A DNA stretch of 64,000 nt from Latrodectus hesperus (taxonomy: Eukaryota > Arthropoda > Arachnida > Araneae > Theridiidae). Location of the stretch: contig CM075851.1 in NCBI GenBank assembly GCA_037975125.1, positions 127,842,349-127,906,348 on the forward strand, written 5' to 3'. Below the pieces are notes generated by a model, which was given only the letters and a program-made list of their open reading frames with translations, did no database searches and was not told the origin of the DNA. Each line of letters opens with the position of its first letter. The stretch's first letter is position 1. This document shows positions 48,541 to 60,985 of the stretch, piece by piece. The translations under genes and the position numbers were made by a program.

Positions 48541-51500
48541 GTACAATAACTTTTAAACTATGAATTTTGTATGTTGCATGATGTATGATTTAAACTGAAA
48601 TTTTTTTAATCTGTAATTAATTAATGAGATTACAGAATTGTGAAAATATTTTTTATAAATGTAATAATTAAAAGAAATGTTCTTTTTGTAAAAATTGTTT
48701 CGTGTTATGTTTGGGAGATTTTCATATTTTGACATTAGATGATGAATATTTGCTGTATTTTTTATGTGTTATGTATGAGTATTAGTTTTATAATAATTTT
48801 ACTAAAATACATGCTCTAAATTTCTTATTTAGTGGAAAATTTAAATTTTTTTAAGATGGTATCTAGGGTAAAATAATTTTAAATTTTTCAAATTATATTA
48901 GTTTTGTTATTTTTATTTGCTTTGTTTAAGCATAAATTGTCTGAAGTGATGTGTAGTACTTTATATATTTTATGTATAATTGTTTTAACTGTTACTAAAA
49001 GTTGTCACTGGAACAAAGAACTAATTGTTAAATTTCCACCACTGATGTGAAGTATTTTTACTTTTTTTAGCAAACATTTTTATCAGGTGTATTGTAATTA
49101 TTTCAATCTAATTTTTTTTCGTTTTGAATTTTTTTATTTCTTGTATTTATAGGAAATAATAAAAATTTATAATTTATAGAAAATTAATTATAGAATAATT
49201 TATGGGAAATTGCTAGTAAATATTAATATTTAGCATATAACTTCCAGATATATTTAGAATATTTAATTACCTATTTCTTTTAAAACAATAAATTAAATGA
49301 GTATAAGGCTAAATCCTAAGAGTGCCAAATGTATCAAAATTGTAGATTACTGCACTAAAATGGATTCATTTGTCAATTCTATGGTATTCAAATGTATTAT
49401 TTGTTTGGAGTTTTTGTAACCCTTGAAACTTTTTATGCTGTGTTTTATTTTTTCCTAATTTATATTTAAAAATTTGCGTGTGAAATTCTAAGTTTATTAT
49501 TTTCTTACATTTTAAATATTAGAAGTTATTTGGGTAATGTTTAATTTGTTATTTTTATTTTTTAAAAGTTATTTACAAAATTTAATTTTTCTTAGTTTGG
49601 AGTGTGAGGAAGTTTCTAGGTGAATGCTTTAACTTATTTGATTACATATGTTATTTTATGTACTAAATTCTGTAATTTATTTAGTATAGCATAGAAATAT
49701 TTAAATATGGGTTTCTTTATTGAATTATATTGCATCACATAAAATATTTTAATTAAGGTGAGAGTCAAGCCCAGTTAATTTGAAACCTAATTTTCATGAA
49801 AGTGGGTGTTATCTATGTTATTGCTTTAGATTTACTGTGCAGTTATTAATAATTGGTTGGTATTGTTAAGTACATTGTATTTTTTAAAGTCTTCAATCTT
49901 CTTATATATAATCAATTTGTTTTTTATTGTTTAAATTATTGATTAAGAATAAATATTGATTTTTGGGGTTTTTCATTCATTTTATTTGTTATTTTATTTT
50001 CTGTAATATGTAATTTTTGTAAATTATGTGAAATTAAATTTCTAGCCTTTTGTTTTGTAGTAAGTAAGTGTTATGTAAAATGCAAAATTTTGATACTTGG
50101 AATCAAAAGTAGTGCAAGATTGCAATATTCAAAGTTTGGTATTTTGAAAACTGGAAATTCCTCAAAATGACATAATTTAGGTTGGCTAGATAACTGCAGT
50201 GGTTGGAGCAAAAACTGGATGTCTTATGAACCTTTACCTACTGGTATAGGATAACGCGATTGTAGGGTTTAACCGATTGTATAAAAGATTGAAAAATATA
50301 TGATATAAATTTTTTTTTTCAGATTTTTAGAAATGGTTCTGGAGAAACAATTTCTGATAAATCTGTTGTGCTGATACATTATGAGGCTTATTTAGAGAAT
50401 CAAACTGAACCATTTGATTCAACTCGGATAAGAAAAGTGCCTTATAAATGTCTGTAAGTTATGTTTTTTATATCACTTTATCTTATAATCATTCTATATA
50501 AAATTGGAATTAACTGAAGATCTTATGTGTACATTCATTTTTACTACAAGTATTATACATGCTTTTAAAATTTTTGTTGTATAAGTGTAATTTTAACAAT
50601 GTTTAGTGACATCATTATAAAAGTACAAATAGTAATTCATCTGTCTGATCACAGACATTTCATAAAATTAAACTTGAATAAGTTTTTTCTGCTCTTCTCA
50701 TTTCAATTTGCTAACTTGTAACATATTTTCCATATTATTCTATTCATTTATTTTAATTATATTAATATATGTGCTTATACATTATGTTGCTGTAACTTTT
50801 AAGAAACTATGATTCAAAATTTTGTAATGAATAAAATTTCAGTTCATTGGTTAGGTATGTGAAAAAATGCAACATGCAATAAAGAATGATGTGTGGGAAC
50901 AATAAAGCATTATTTTATTAATAATTTTTTTCAATTTTAAGTGATGTTTCTTCAAAATATTTATTCTATTCAATTACAGCTGGTAAGAATTTAATAGAGG
51001 TAAGAAATAACATACCATAATTTCCTGTATATAATCCACAAATTATGTGTTAAAAAAGAAGTTTTGAATTTTGTTAGGCATATTACATGCTGCTGCAGAT
51101 TATCTGATAAAGAAAGCATTCTCTATCAGAAAAACTTGCAATAAAGTTTTGAAAGTAATGTTGCTTATGTTTTATAAAATAAGCAACAGGTGGCACCATT
51201 TGCCTTGACTTGAGCTGTTTCGTTTTTAAAATATTCATATATCATCATGTTGAAACAAAAGCATATAAGTTACAAAGTGGATTTTAAACTAATAACTATA
51301 AAGATGGCAAATAAAAAAATAGCAACAATTGTGTTAATGTTAGGGGAAAAATAAAGCGTACACAATGTAAAAAAAAAAAAATTGTCCATGCACAGTTAAA
51401 AAATAATCCATTTCTTTCATTTAATTACAAATGAAACAAATATATTTTATTTTTAAAATGTCTCTAATCTAGTTTTTAAAGTTACTTAAAACTAGGAATC

Positions 51501-53800
51501 TATAAGATTCACTTGAATCTTTTTGGATTTGTCACTCTTTACGTGTGTATATCTGATACCTTCATCTCATTTTATCACACTTTGCATTGATGTGGATGGA
51601 AATATAATCCAATCGAACGTTTTTCATGATAAATGTTTTTCGTGCAAAATTTATTATATTTTTAACTGTACTGTGTTTTTATTTTGTAGGGCACCACATA
51701 TTATCACTATATATATTTTAGACTAAATCAAAAAAATTTCTGCAGATTACACAATGCTTTTTTTATTTGAGTAAAAAGATCTGGTTTATAATACTTTGTT
51801 GATTACATACAGGAAAATATCGAGAGTACTTATTTCTAACTGTCAGTAGAATAGAAAACAAACTATTTTCAACATGAAGTTTGTCGACTGGATATAGAAG
51901 AAAGATTTAATACATTCCTCTTTGTTATACTGGTAAACGTTCTGAACTCCAATATAGAAAAATTATTAGTGTCATGTGACATGCCAACTCAGTTTATTAA
52001 AATGTACATGTTATTAATAATAGAAATATTTAATGTAAATTGTATATAATATGGAAATTAAATTGTAATAAAATAGTTACTTTATCTTGATATAGCTTTT
52101 ATAGCAAGATACTCTTTGGATTGAAATGTTTTGTATTTTGAAAATATACATATGTGATTCAAAAAATGTTAGAGTGCTGCCATTGTGATATGAAAATTTA
52201 ATTTCATTTACTATATTTTTCTGTAGAATAATGTTAATTAACAATTGGAAAACTAAATATACCTTATAAGATGACAGTAAATTACCAAATATTTAATTAA
52301 AATAGCATAAATACAATTAATTTTCTGTAAAAAGTAATACTAAGCTATTTGATTCCAAGTAAAAGCAAAATTTATTAAGTAACCCTAACTTTTTCACTGT
52401 TTTTTATTTTTTGTAATTAGGGTAAAATATTTACTTCAGATTTATCATGTTTTTCATTGAAATAAGTCAAAATAAAAATTTTTATGTTTATGTTCTTCCA
52501 ATCTCTCAATTGCCTTCAAAAGTAGATTAATTTTTTAAGCAATATTTTATAATTTATATGCATAAAAAAGAAAAACAGCATCAAAAATTTCATTGTAGAT
52601 AAAAATTTTTTGCCCTTTTCAATCTTTAAAACTAGATGTCTATGTGGAATTTTGTAATTGAGTATTAAGGGAACTATATATATCTATAATTAATAATTTG
52701 TAAAGTTATTTTCTTGTGTTCATTTTACTAACAATACTTAGGTCACAATGATTTTAAATTAATATATTTTTAAACATTATCCTGGATTTTAATGTTTAAT
52801 TTTTGTTATAACATCATTCCCTAAAATTGAATTCTAGATTAATTTATTGTTTTTGATTTTTAGCGTTGGAGATGGAAGATTGGTACCTGGCTTAGACCTT
52901 GCTATCAAAACAATGAAAAAAAATGAATTTTCAAGATTTATTGTTAGTCCAGATTATGCTTATGGTCCTCTGGGATGTCCACCAAGAATTCCACCCTCTG
53001 CATCGATCTTATATGATGTAGAAGTATTAAATTTCTATCGTATCAAAGCTGCTATTGATTTTGAAGATATGACTTCAGGTGACCAGAAAATGGCTCGTTT
53101 TGAAACTGTTTTTTCTGTTTATCAATGTGAACATCAATTCGCAAATGATCTTTTCCATAAAGGAATGTATAGAGCTGCCATAGCTCGTTACCGTTTGGCA
53201 AAGAATATGCTTGAAGATGTTTCTGTTGATAATGAAGAGGAGGATGAGAAGAGGAAACGCTGCTTGCTTAAACTTTATTTAAATCTTTCACTGTGTTATA
53301 TTAATGTTCAAAGTCCCTATAAAGCTTTGACTTATGCAGATTTAGCTCTCAAAATCGATGATGAAAATCCGAAGGCCTTGTACAGATTGGGTTATGCTTA
53401 TTATTTAATGGCAGAATATGAAAAAGCCGAACATTACCTCATAAAAGCTAGAAGTTTCAAACCATGTGATAAGGCAATCAATACAGCTATTGCAGAAGTG
53501 GAACGCAAAAGGAAGCAACATTTAGATTGGGAAAAACTCTTCAGCAAGAATATGCTTGGCACTGATCATAGCAATTTAGAAAAAGAGCAACATCTACGCG
53601 AGACACCAGAATTTATTAGCGCTGTTGAAGAAGAAATCCAAGAGTTTGTTAATTCAGAGGGAAAGGAGATGACTTTCTCTTCAGGTTACACAGAAGATCA
53701 ACTAGAAGTAGTGAAGGAAGTGGCTAAAAAGTTTAATTTGGCATTTGTTTCAAAAATAGTAAACGATTTGAAAATTAACAAAGTTGTCAAAAAGAATTGA
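48321..53800 (+). CDS. FKBP6: FKBP6/Shutdown-like TPR co-chaperone (exons 48321-48540, 50323-50453, 52864-53800)
   Basis: The three exons join in frame into at least 428 codons; the start lies further upstream. Numbering from the first full codon (GAT 48322), residues 1-73 are an acidic N-terminus, 78-172 an FKBP fold, and about 203-318 three TPRs, followed by a charged tail. The fold keeps the Tyr (VLIHYEAYL) and PFDS of active FKBPs. The usual active-site Trp is Leu (RLVPGLDLA), and the loop SPDYAYGPLGCPPRIPP has Cys for the usual His, the same GCPP loop as vertebrate FKBP6. These changes mark the inactive-isomerase FKBP6/Shutdown group. Family members bind Hsp90 through the TPR clamp and are needed for piRNA biogenesis and transposon silencing in the germline. 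TPR residues N (LYLNLSLCY) and K/R (NPKALYRLGYAYY) of the clamp are present, while the first clamp Lys is His. Function in this species is inferred. Confidence 0.88.
48541..50322 (+). other. Intron between FKBP6-like exons A and B
   Basis: 1.78 kb of T-rich DNA ending in TTTTTTTTTCAG. A weak tRNA-like pattern near 50180-50280 (TGGCTAGATAACTGCAGTGG, then GGGTTTAACCG) may be a SINE trace. Nothing else seen. Confidence 0.75.
50323..50453 (+). CDS. FKBP6: FKBP6-like exon B (first half of FKBP fold)
   Basis: The acceptor TTTTTTTTTCAG and donor TGTCT|GTAAGT are both strong. It encodes IFRNGSGETISDKSVVLIHY, then EAYLENQTEPFDSTR, and leaves two bases (CT) completed by C of exon C to give Leu. Confidence 0.9.
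50454..52863 (+). other. Intron between FKBP6-like exons B and C
   Basis: 2.4 kb of AT-rich DNA ending TTGTTTTTGATTTTTAG. The frame at 51523-51726 has no recognisable motif. No repeat identified. Confidence 0.75.
52864..53800 (+). CDS. FKBP6: FKBP6-like terminal exon (rest of FKBP fold, TPRs, C-terminus)
   Basis: The exon begins CGTTGGAGATGG after TTTTTAG and stays open to TGA 53798-53800. It carries SPDYAYGPLGCPPRIPP, the TPR helices (FANDLFHKGMYRAAIARYRL, LYLNLSLCYINVQSPYKAL, NPKALYRLGYAYYLMAEYEK) and a Lys/Glu-rich end. Confidence 0.92.
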
Positions 53801-53812
53801 TAAGACTTGAAC

Positions 53813-53818
53813 AATAAA
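53813..53818 (+). terminator. Polyadenylation signal AATAAA of the FKBP6-like gene
   Basis: AATAAA only 12 bases after the stop codon, giving a very short 3' UTR if used. Further AATAAA words occur downstream in AT-rich DNA (for example near 54185). Confidence 0.55.
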
Positions 53819-54440
53819 TTATCATCTAAACTTTTATAAGTCACCATTTTATTTTCATACTGTTAATGAATAATTATTTTCCAGTTTTAATATCTTTATT
53901 TAAATTATCCCAGTAAATTTGCTTTTGCATTCATTAAAATTAAGATTACTTATACAAGTTTGAAATGTAAATTCTGAGAAGTTTCTACTTTAAATTCTGT
54001 TATTTATATCTTTTCTAAGTCTTAAATTGCAAACTAAATATAAAAATAATCATCAGCTTTTTTTTTTTTTTTTTAATATTTTGATCTTTTAAAAATGAAT
54101 CTAAAAGCTGTAGAAAAAATTCATTAAGGATATTAAAACTAATTTTCTTTCTATTAGTAAAAGATTTTCATAATTTGTCATTCAATAAAACATGATAAAT
54201 TTATTGTTTTTGGGAGCAATTTATTCAAATGTAAAATATAATTATTAATTTGTTTTGTAATTATTAAAATAAAAAATTCTTTACAGGGTAAAGTGTTCTT
54301 ATTTTAACAATCAAATTACTTATAATTTAAAAATCATTGTAGTTAATCAATAAATAAACTTGTAGTTCATGTAATAAAATATTTTGTTACCTCAGGTACA
54401 ATTAGTTTCATTTCTGAAAATTAGTTTCAGCAGAACTAGC
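53819..54440. other. AT-rich spacer
   Basis: Includes a T17-type run near 54058. No feature recognised. Confidence 0.5.
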
Positions 54441-54449
54441 CTAGAACTT

Positions 54450-55330
54450 GATGGGATGCACTTCCATGACAAACTCAACTAAAGTCATGAAAAACTCGGA
54501 GCTCTTAAAACTCGTCAAAATTCTGGCTATAAAGACTATCCATTGTATTTTTCGGACTTCCTTAAAGATTTATGCCGATAGTAGCAGAAATGAAAGGAGA
54601 ATTTCCAGTAGTGGAGTGTATATACCTACTTCGACCAGCGGTATGGAGTTCTGAATCAAAAACCCTAATTGTTCAGGTTTCAGATCAGAGCTTATAGATA
54701 TCAGATAGGGCTTGTAGTATGCGGATCTGGGGGGGGGATCATTTCTAAGATATTTTGATCTTGGTCTACAGTCGCGCTTCTATTCACCACCTCTCTAACT
54801 GTAGTGCTATTGAAGATGAGACTATATATAGCCTGGATATTTTAAATCTACTTCAAACTTTCACCCAGTCATGCCATACAATTTCAGTGGATTCCTTCAC
54901 ATTAGGGTTGAGGGAAATGAAAAAGCTGATACCTTGGCCAAACCGTTGCTTAGGAGAATGTCAGTTATTGTAGGAAGCTCACCTTCTGCAAGATTTCTTC
55001 CCTGACTACAACAAAATTGAATAAGCTTTCAAGAATCGCTTTTGGTATTTTGCAAAAAATGCGGGTGGGGGGGTCTTTCCAACTTAGATCAAAATCCCAT
55101 TAAACTGCCTTTTCGTACTTCTTGAGTGACCCACACAAGAGCCCTCATTTTAAGCAGTGTCAAAAAATAAAATCATAGTGCCATTGGTATACAGCTGATA
55201 TGGATTCCCCTGCTCATATTGGCATGCAAGGACAAGGTCCTGTGGGAGCCTCTTTTTTTTTAATACATTTTCGGATTAATGGGTATTGTCTAGTTTTGCT
55301 AGATTGTCCTGAGATCAGTAACAACAAAAA
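54450..55330 (+). pseudogene. LINE RNase H tail pseudogene 1
   Basis: Interrupted plus-strand frames give KIYADSSRNERRISSSGVYI (first RNase H acidic residue), FRSELIDI (the Glu block) and HIRVEGNEKADTLAK (the final block). A degenerate knuckle follows, ending SPAHI and VLLDCPEI, the order of Jockey/I-type LINE polyprotein ends. Many stops. Upstream RT is missing, so it is a 5'-truncated dead copy. Confidence 0.72.
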
Positions 55331-56030
55331 CACTTCTGAAAGTTATTGACTGATATTTTTATTTGTGGTTTTATTTAAATCTTCACATAAAAATTAAGTT
55401 TCTTAAAAAAGTTTTATATGAATATTTTTAAAAAAATCAAATTTACTTTCTTTTTTCATAAGTTTTCAATTACATTACACATTAAAAAATGTAAACATTT
55501 ATTTTATGCAAGACTTACAAATGATTTTAAATGAATTCATAATTTTTGGAAACTGCAAATCATTTTTTATACAACTTTTTTTATAAAGTATGTATGTGCC
55601 TGTGATGAATTGAGTTCTTCAAAAACCGTGCTGAAAAAAAGGGTCAGTAATTTAGTAGACTATCCTTTTTCCATTATTTTTTTATTATGAATATGAAATT
55701 TAACTGCCCACACAACCATTAATATCTGTTAGATATCCAAAACGCGTCTAATTCAGGTCCAGATATTTCAAATTTAAAACACATTCATTAGATGTCTACA
55801 ATTTGGATATCCTGAGTTATCACAGAGGTAAACTTGTTTACATATTAACATGGAGATATACCAGGGATATTTTATAGATACCCACAACTTTTGCTCTGTG
55901 GATATATCAAAATTGCTACTTATGGATATCTACTAGATATTTCAAAGTTAGATATTACTGGATATATTTGTTGTAAATGTTGTTTAGATCATGGAGAAAA
56001 GAATATACAAGCGTTGTTCTAACCGCGAAA
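55331..56030. other. AT-rich DNA with a GATAT-rich stretch (55725-55985)
   Basis: The second half contains about a dozen words of type (A/G)GATAT(A/T/C), several as GGATATCC-like or AGATATCTA palindromes, within 260 bases. The spacing is irregular. It is not a simple tandem repeat and I could not match it to a known element. Confidence 0.5.
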
Positions 56031-56039
56031 AATCATCTA

Positions 56040-57105
56040 CAGCTACGGCCCGAACCATCGTACCTCTTTCTATTTACACAATTGCTACAATAATCAAATA
56101 TTAAAGAAATACACCCCTTTTAGCCTGGCAGAATCACAATACCTAATTTTTCGCGAGATTGAACCTCAATCTTTAAGATCTTGTTTTGATTTCTCAGAAG
56201 GAATGCCAAGAGTCATCTTCCACTTTGATCTGAATTCCACTGCAAACAAGCAAATTCACATCGGAGATCCTCTTGGACAATTAGTACTTGAAATTATTAA
56301 TTGCATTCCCTGCGATGCAATGCAAATGTATACCGATGGTAATCATACGAAAGACTGTACTAGGAGCGTAGTCTATATTAGAACCCCTCAGTCTGAAATT
56401 GCGCAAAAGCAACGTAACCCTGACACTTGTTCAGTCTTCAGAGGTGAGTTGATAGCGATTAAGGTGGGACTTGCTGCTATCATTTCCAGCAACTGTGATT
56501 TTGGAGAACTACGGATTCTGTCGGACAGCCGAGTGCACTGCAACATCTCAGTGACTGGTCCTCTATAAATGATGAAGCAAAGTTTATCTATTCTGCTGAA
56601 ATTGAAAATGATCTCCCAAGACCATGATGTACATCTCCAATGGATTAAATCCCATGTAAATATAAGTGGCAATGAGACCGCAGATTGACTGGTCAAAGCA
56701 GACAGTGATGAAAATACACCCACTGGCTCATCACTTACATATCGAACTTTACTCTAATGAAAAATCTAGACTACATTAAATCTGGCTAATGCCACCAACA
56801 CACCAATGGTACTCTGGAACTCTTCTGGAAATTAAGTGTGACCGAAAGTCTCAAAATGCCTTGGCCAGATTCTCAAGTGGACATCTAAAATGTTTATCGT
56901 TTGAACGTGGTACAAAAAATAATCCTACTTGTAAAAAATGCTGTGACCATCCAGTCTCACCGAAACCTATTCTGAATTGCGTCGGACTTTCCGGGGAGGA
57001 TTTATCCTAAGATCTCCTGCTAGTCATTGACTTTTTAACTGTCAACAATTTATTACAGTTGATGTGACAAATGTCAGATCTTTAAAGAGGATAAACCAAC
57101 AACAA
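56040..57105 (+). pseudogene. LINE RNase H tail pseudogene 2
   Basis: The frame 56203-56568 holds the RNase H blocks MQMYTDGNHTKDC, CSVFRGELIAIKVGLAAI and LRILSDSRVHCNIS, with all three acidic positions present. After stops and a shift, 56830-57010 gives ALARFSSGHLKCLSFERG with CKKCCDHPVSPKPILNC, the zinc knuckle. The end, near the AACAACAACAG at 57098, is consistent with a LINE 3' tail. Different enough from pseudogene 1 to be another subfamily. Confidence 0.8.
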
Positions 57106-57289
57106 CAGACGATAATGTTACAACCAACGCCAAAGAGAATATCACCCCTGGTAACCTTTTGCCACGACATTTTCGAACCAAGTTGTAGCCACTTTTTTTC
57201 TTAGTATTGATCACGTCTTTTTCTTAATACAAAAAATTAATGTAGAAAGAAATGAAAATTTCGGATTAACCCAAAACAAAGTAAAAAGT

Positions 57290-58120
57290 GGTTAGATTCT
57301 TTCAGGAGAAAAGCGTTTTGGCTGAAATCGTAAATTGTAATAAGAATCATGATATAAAATTGTATTTCGGCGATGAAATTCAATAGCGCTGCAATCTTTC
57401 GTTTCATCACTGTAAAAGAACTATCCGTAAAGGCATATAGTTTCAGTCCTCAAAATTGAGCTTTTTAAGTGTGTGTGGTTTTTTTTATTGCTGTGTGGAG
57501 CGAAGCTTAGTTAAATATTGTAAAAAGCAGTTGGATATTAGTCACGGAACAGTTATAGACTGGAGTAACTTCATAACAGATTTGTGTGAATTTTTTGCTT
57601 AAACGTGAACATAGATAAATAGAAAAACCTGGTATGATCGTTGAAGCTGACGAAAGTTTGCTTAAAACAATGTTAGGCGGTTTCTACCACAACAATAAAT
57701 CTTCGATGGAGTTTGCCGTGAAATAAAGAAGTGTTTTCTTGTGCAGTTGCCAAACTAATCCACCAACATTTTATTGAAAGCAATTAAGCAGAATATTGAA
57801 AAAATTAAACTATAATATATTCCGATTCATGGAAATCATACTGTACTAGTAAGTCAGAAAAGGAAAGTTTCTAAGACTTCTAAGTGAATGATAAGTACAA
57901 CTTTGTCGATCCGGAAACTGGAACGCACAAGGAAAAAATAAAGACTTTGGGAGTAGTGCTAAACGGTGAAATAAAGAATACAGAGGAATGGATCGCCATC
58001 ATCTCGAAAGTTATTTAGCGGAATTTATGTGGAGATGGAAAACAGAAGATATACTTGAAAATATTTTAAGCGATATTAAAATGATTTTGCTTTTTAAATA
58101 AGAAATGTTTTGAGATATTT
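57290..58120 (+). pseudogene. Merlin (ISXO2/IS1595-like) transposase pseudogene
   Basis: Three-frame reading gives the N-terminal part (HGTVIDWSNFITDLCEFF, about 57.54-57.6 kb) and then the catalytic region PGMIVEADESLLKTMLGG (first Asp, 57.63 kb). These are followed by YSDSW (second Asp, near 57.82 kb), YNFVDPETGTHKEKIKTLG (57.9 kb) and HHLESYLAEFMWRW (58.0 kb). This is the block order of Merlin/DDE_Tnp_IS1595 transposases. Multiple stops and shifts make it dead. Terminal repeats were not found. Confidence 0.75.
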
Positions 58121-58146
58121 ATGAATATCTTTTATGTGCATGTTGT

Positions 58147-58276
58147 GCCCACGTCCAGTTTTAATATGACCCGGCCTCCCTTAGAGAACACGATGGATCT
58201 TCGGTTAAGCCGGGACTCGAACTCACTACCTTCTGATAATGAAAACGATGTCCTAACCAACCAGGCCACCACGGCC
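58147..58276 (-). repeat. tRNA-derived SINE, 5' part, minus strand
   Basis: The reverse complement starts GGCCGTGGTGGCCTGGTTGG (A-box region, at 58276 reading down) and reaches GTGAGTTCGAGTCCCGGC (B-box, about 58225-58208) at tRNA spacing. A body of about 60 bases follows before homology is lost. It faces the plus-strand SINE head at 58284 across 7 bases. Confidence 0.68.
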
Positions 58277-58283
58277 TTGTTAT

Positions 58284-58660
58284 GGGGCCGTGGTAGTCTA
58301 GTGGTTTGGACATCGGCCCTCCATCCGGAAGAGCAGGGTTCGATATATAATGTCCCCCAAAACTTACCAAGTACATACGATACATGCTCGTTAACTCTGT
58401 GAAATCGAAAGTCCTGTGGTCGGTCGTTGAGTAACTACCATGGGTGTAATGTTCTGGAGAAAATTTCCTCCCCCCTCCAAATCAAAGGCAAAATTGAGGA
58501 AGTGGATCTTCTAATAATGCCATCTAACGGAGGAGTTTAACAGCATACTTTCACCTTCGTGTTGTTCTGATTTGACGAAAGACACTTCCTTCTGACTTAA
58601 TTTCGCATAGTCGTCGACTAGCGAGCTTGGCTGGTTCAAGTGTCATAAGTAACAACAACA
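58284..58660 (+). repeat. tRNA-derived SINE, near full length
   Basis: The head GGGGCCGTGGTAGTCTAGTG contains an RNA polymerase III A-box (TGGTAGTCTAGTGG, 58291-58304). The B-box (GGTTCGATA, 58337-58345) follows 33 bases later. A ~300-bp body then ends in an AACAACAAC tail at about 58650-58659. The body matches the minus-strand fragment at 5218-5432, showing that this is a dispersed family. The B-box is slightly degenerate. Confidence 0.78.
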
Positions 58661-58894
58661 TGTGTTATGTTATTCGGTTTTATCCCTTAGGTTCAAACCA
58701 GCAGCTTTTAGCCAATGAATTTTGACTACAGCAGTTCAACATGCAAGTGAAGTAAACTGTGAAGAAATGATTTCCTACTAATTTGTGTATATATTTCTAC
58801 AATATTTGAATTTTGATTTTATCTTTTATATTAAATTAATGATCTCTTTAAATATTAGGCAGCTGTAAGAAATAAAGTTTCATTTTATGAGAAG

Positions 58895-59025
58895 ATCAAA
58901 TTTTGCTGGGGCAATTGACTGTATTCACATAGATATAAAAAGCTCCACCTAGGAATGATTCTTAATATCCGGAACACATTTTTCGTAACAGACATTTGGC
59001 ACATTCACTTAATATTCAAATGGTA
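58895..59025 (+). pseudogene. PIF/Harbinger transposase fragment
   Basis: NFAGAIDCIHIDIKSST matches the block around the first catalytic Asp of Harbinger transposases (GxIDxTHIxIK). After a frameshift, FRNRHLAHSLNIQMV matches the next conserved block (VNRKxxHSINVQxV). Only about 40 codons are recognisable, with no terminal repeats. Confidence 0.5.
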
Positions 59026-60729
<1,704 letters not shown>

Positions 60730-60892
60730 TAATTATTTTAATTATAACTAACCTGTATATGTAATAAATCGGTATTCATAAGAAAGCTTATATAATTAAA
60801 GTATTCAGTAGTTACAAGGTAGTTATCTCAATATATTTTATAGATATAATTTTATATTTTTCTTGGGGATATTCACACAAACATATAATGTG

Positions 60893-60910
60893 ATTTCATT
60901 ACGCACCAAC

Positions 60911-60914
<4 letters not shown>
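60893..60914 (-). repeat. Extra mariner terminus (solo TIR)
   Basis: ATTTCATTACGCACCAACCT with AA repeats the right end of the adjacent mariner (ATTTCATACGCACCAACCT with AA) with one inserted T, and is followed by (TA)n. The 160 bp between the two ends is not mariner 3' sequence that I recognise. Confidence 0.8.

Positions 60915-60981
<67 letters not shown>
60913..60981. repeat. (TA)n microsatellite
   Basis: About 68 bp of TA right after the solo mariner terminus. Confidence 0.97.

Positions 60982-60985
<4 letters not shown>

Noticed and set aside
50180..50280. tRNA gene candidate in the FKBP6-like intron
   Set aside because: A- and B-box-like words are present but too degenerate, and no cloverleaf stems can be drawn; at most a SINE trace.
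56388..56723. Minus-strand 111-codon frame
   Set aside because: Shadow of the LINE RNase H domain on the plus strand, where catalytic residues are recognisable.
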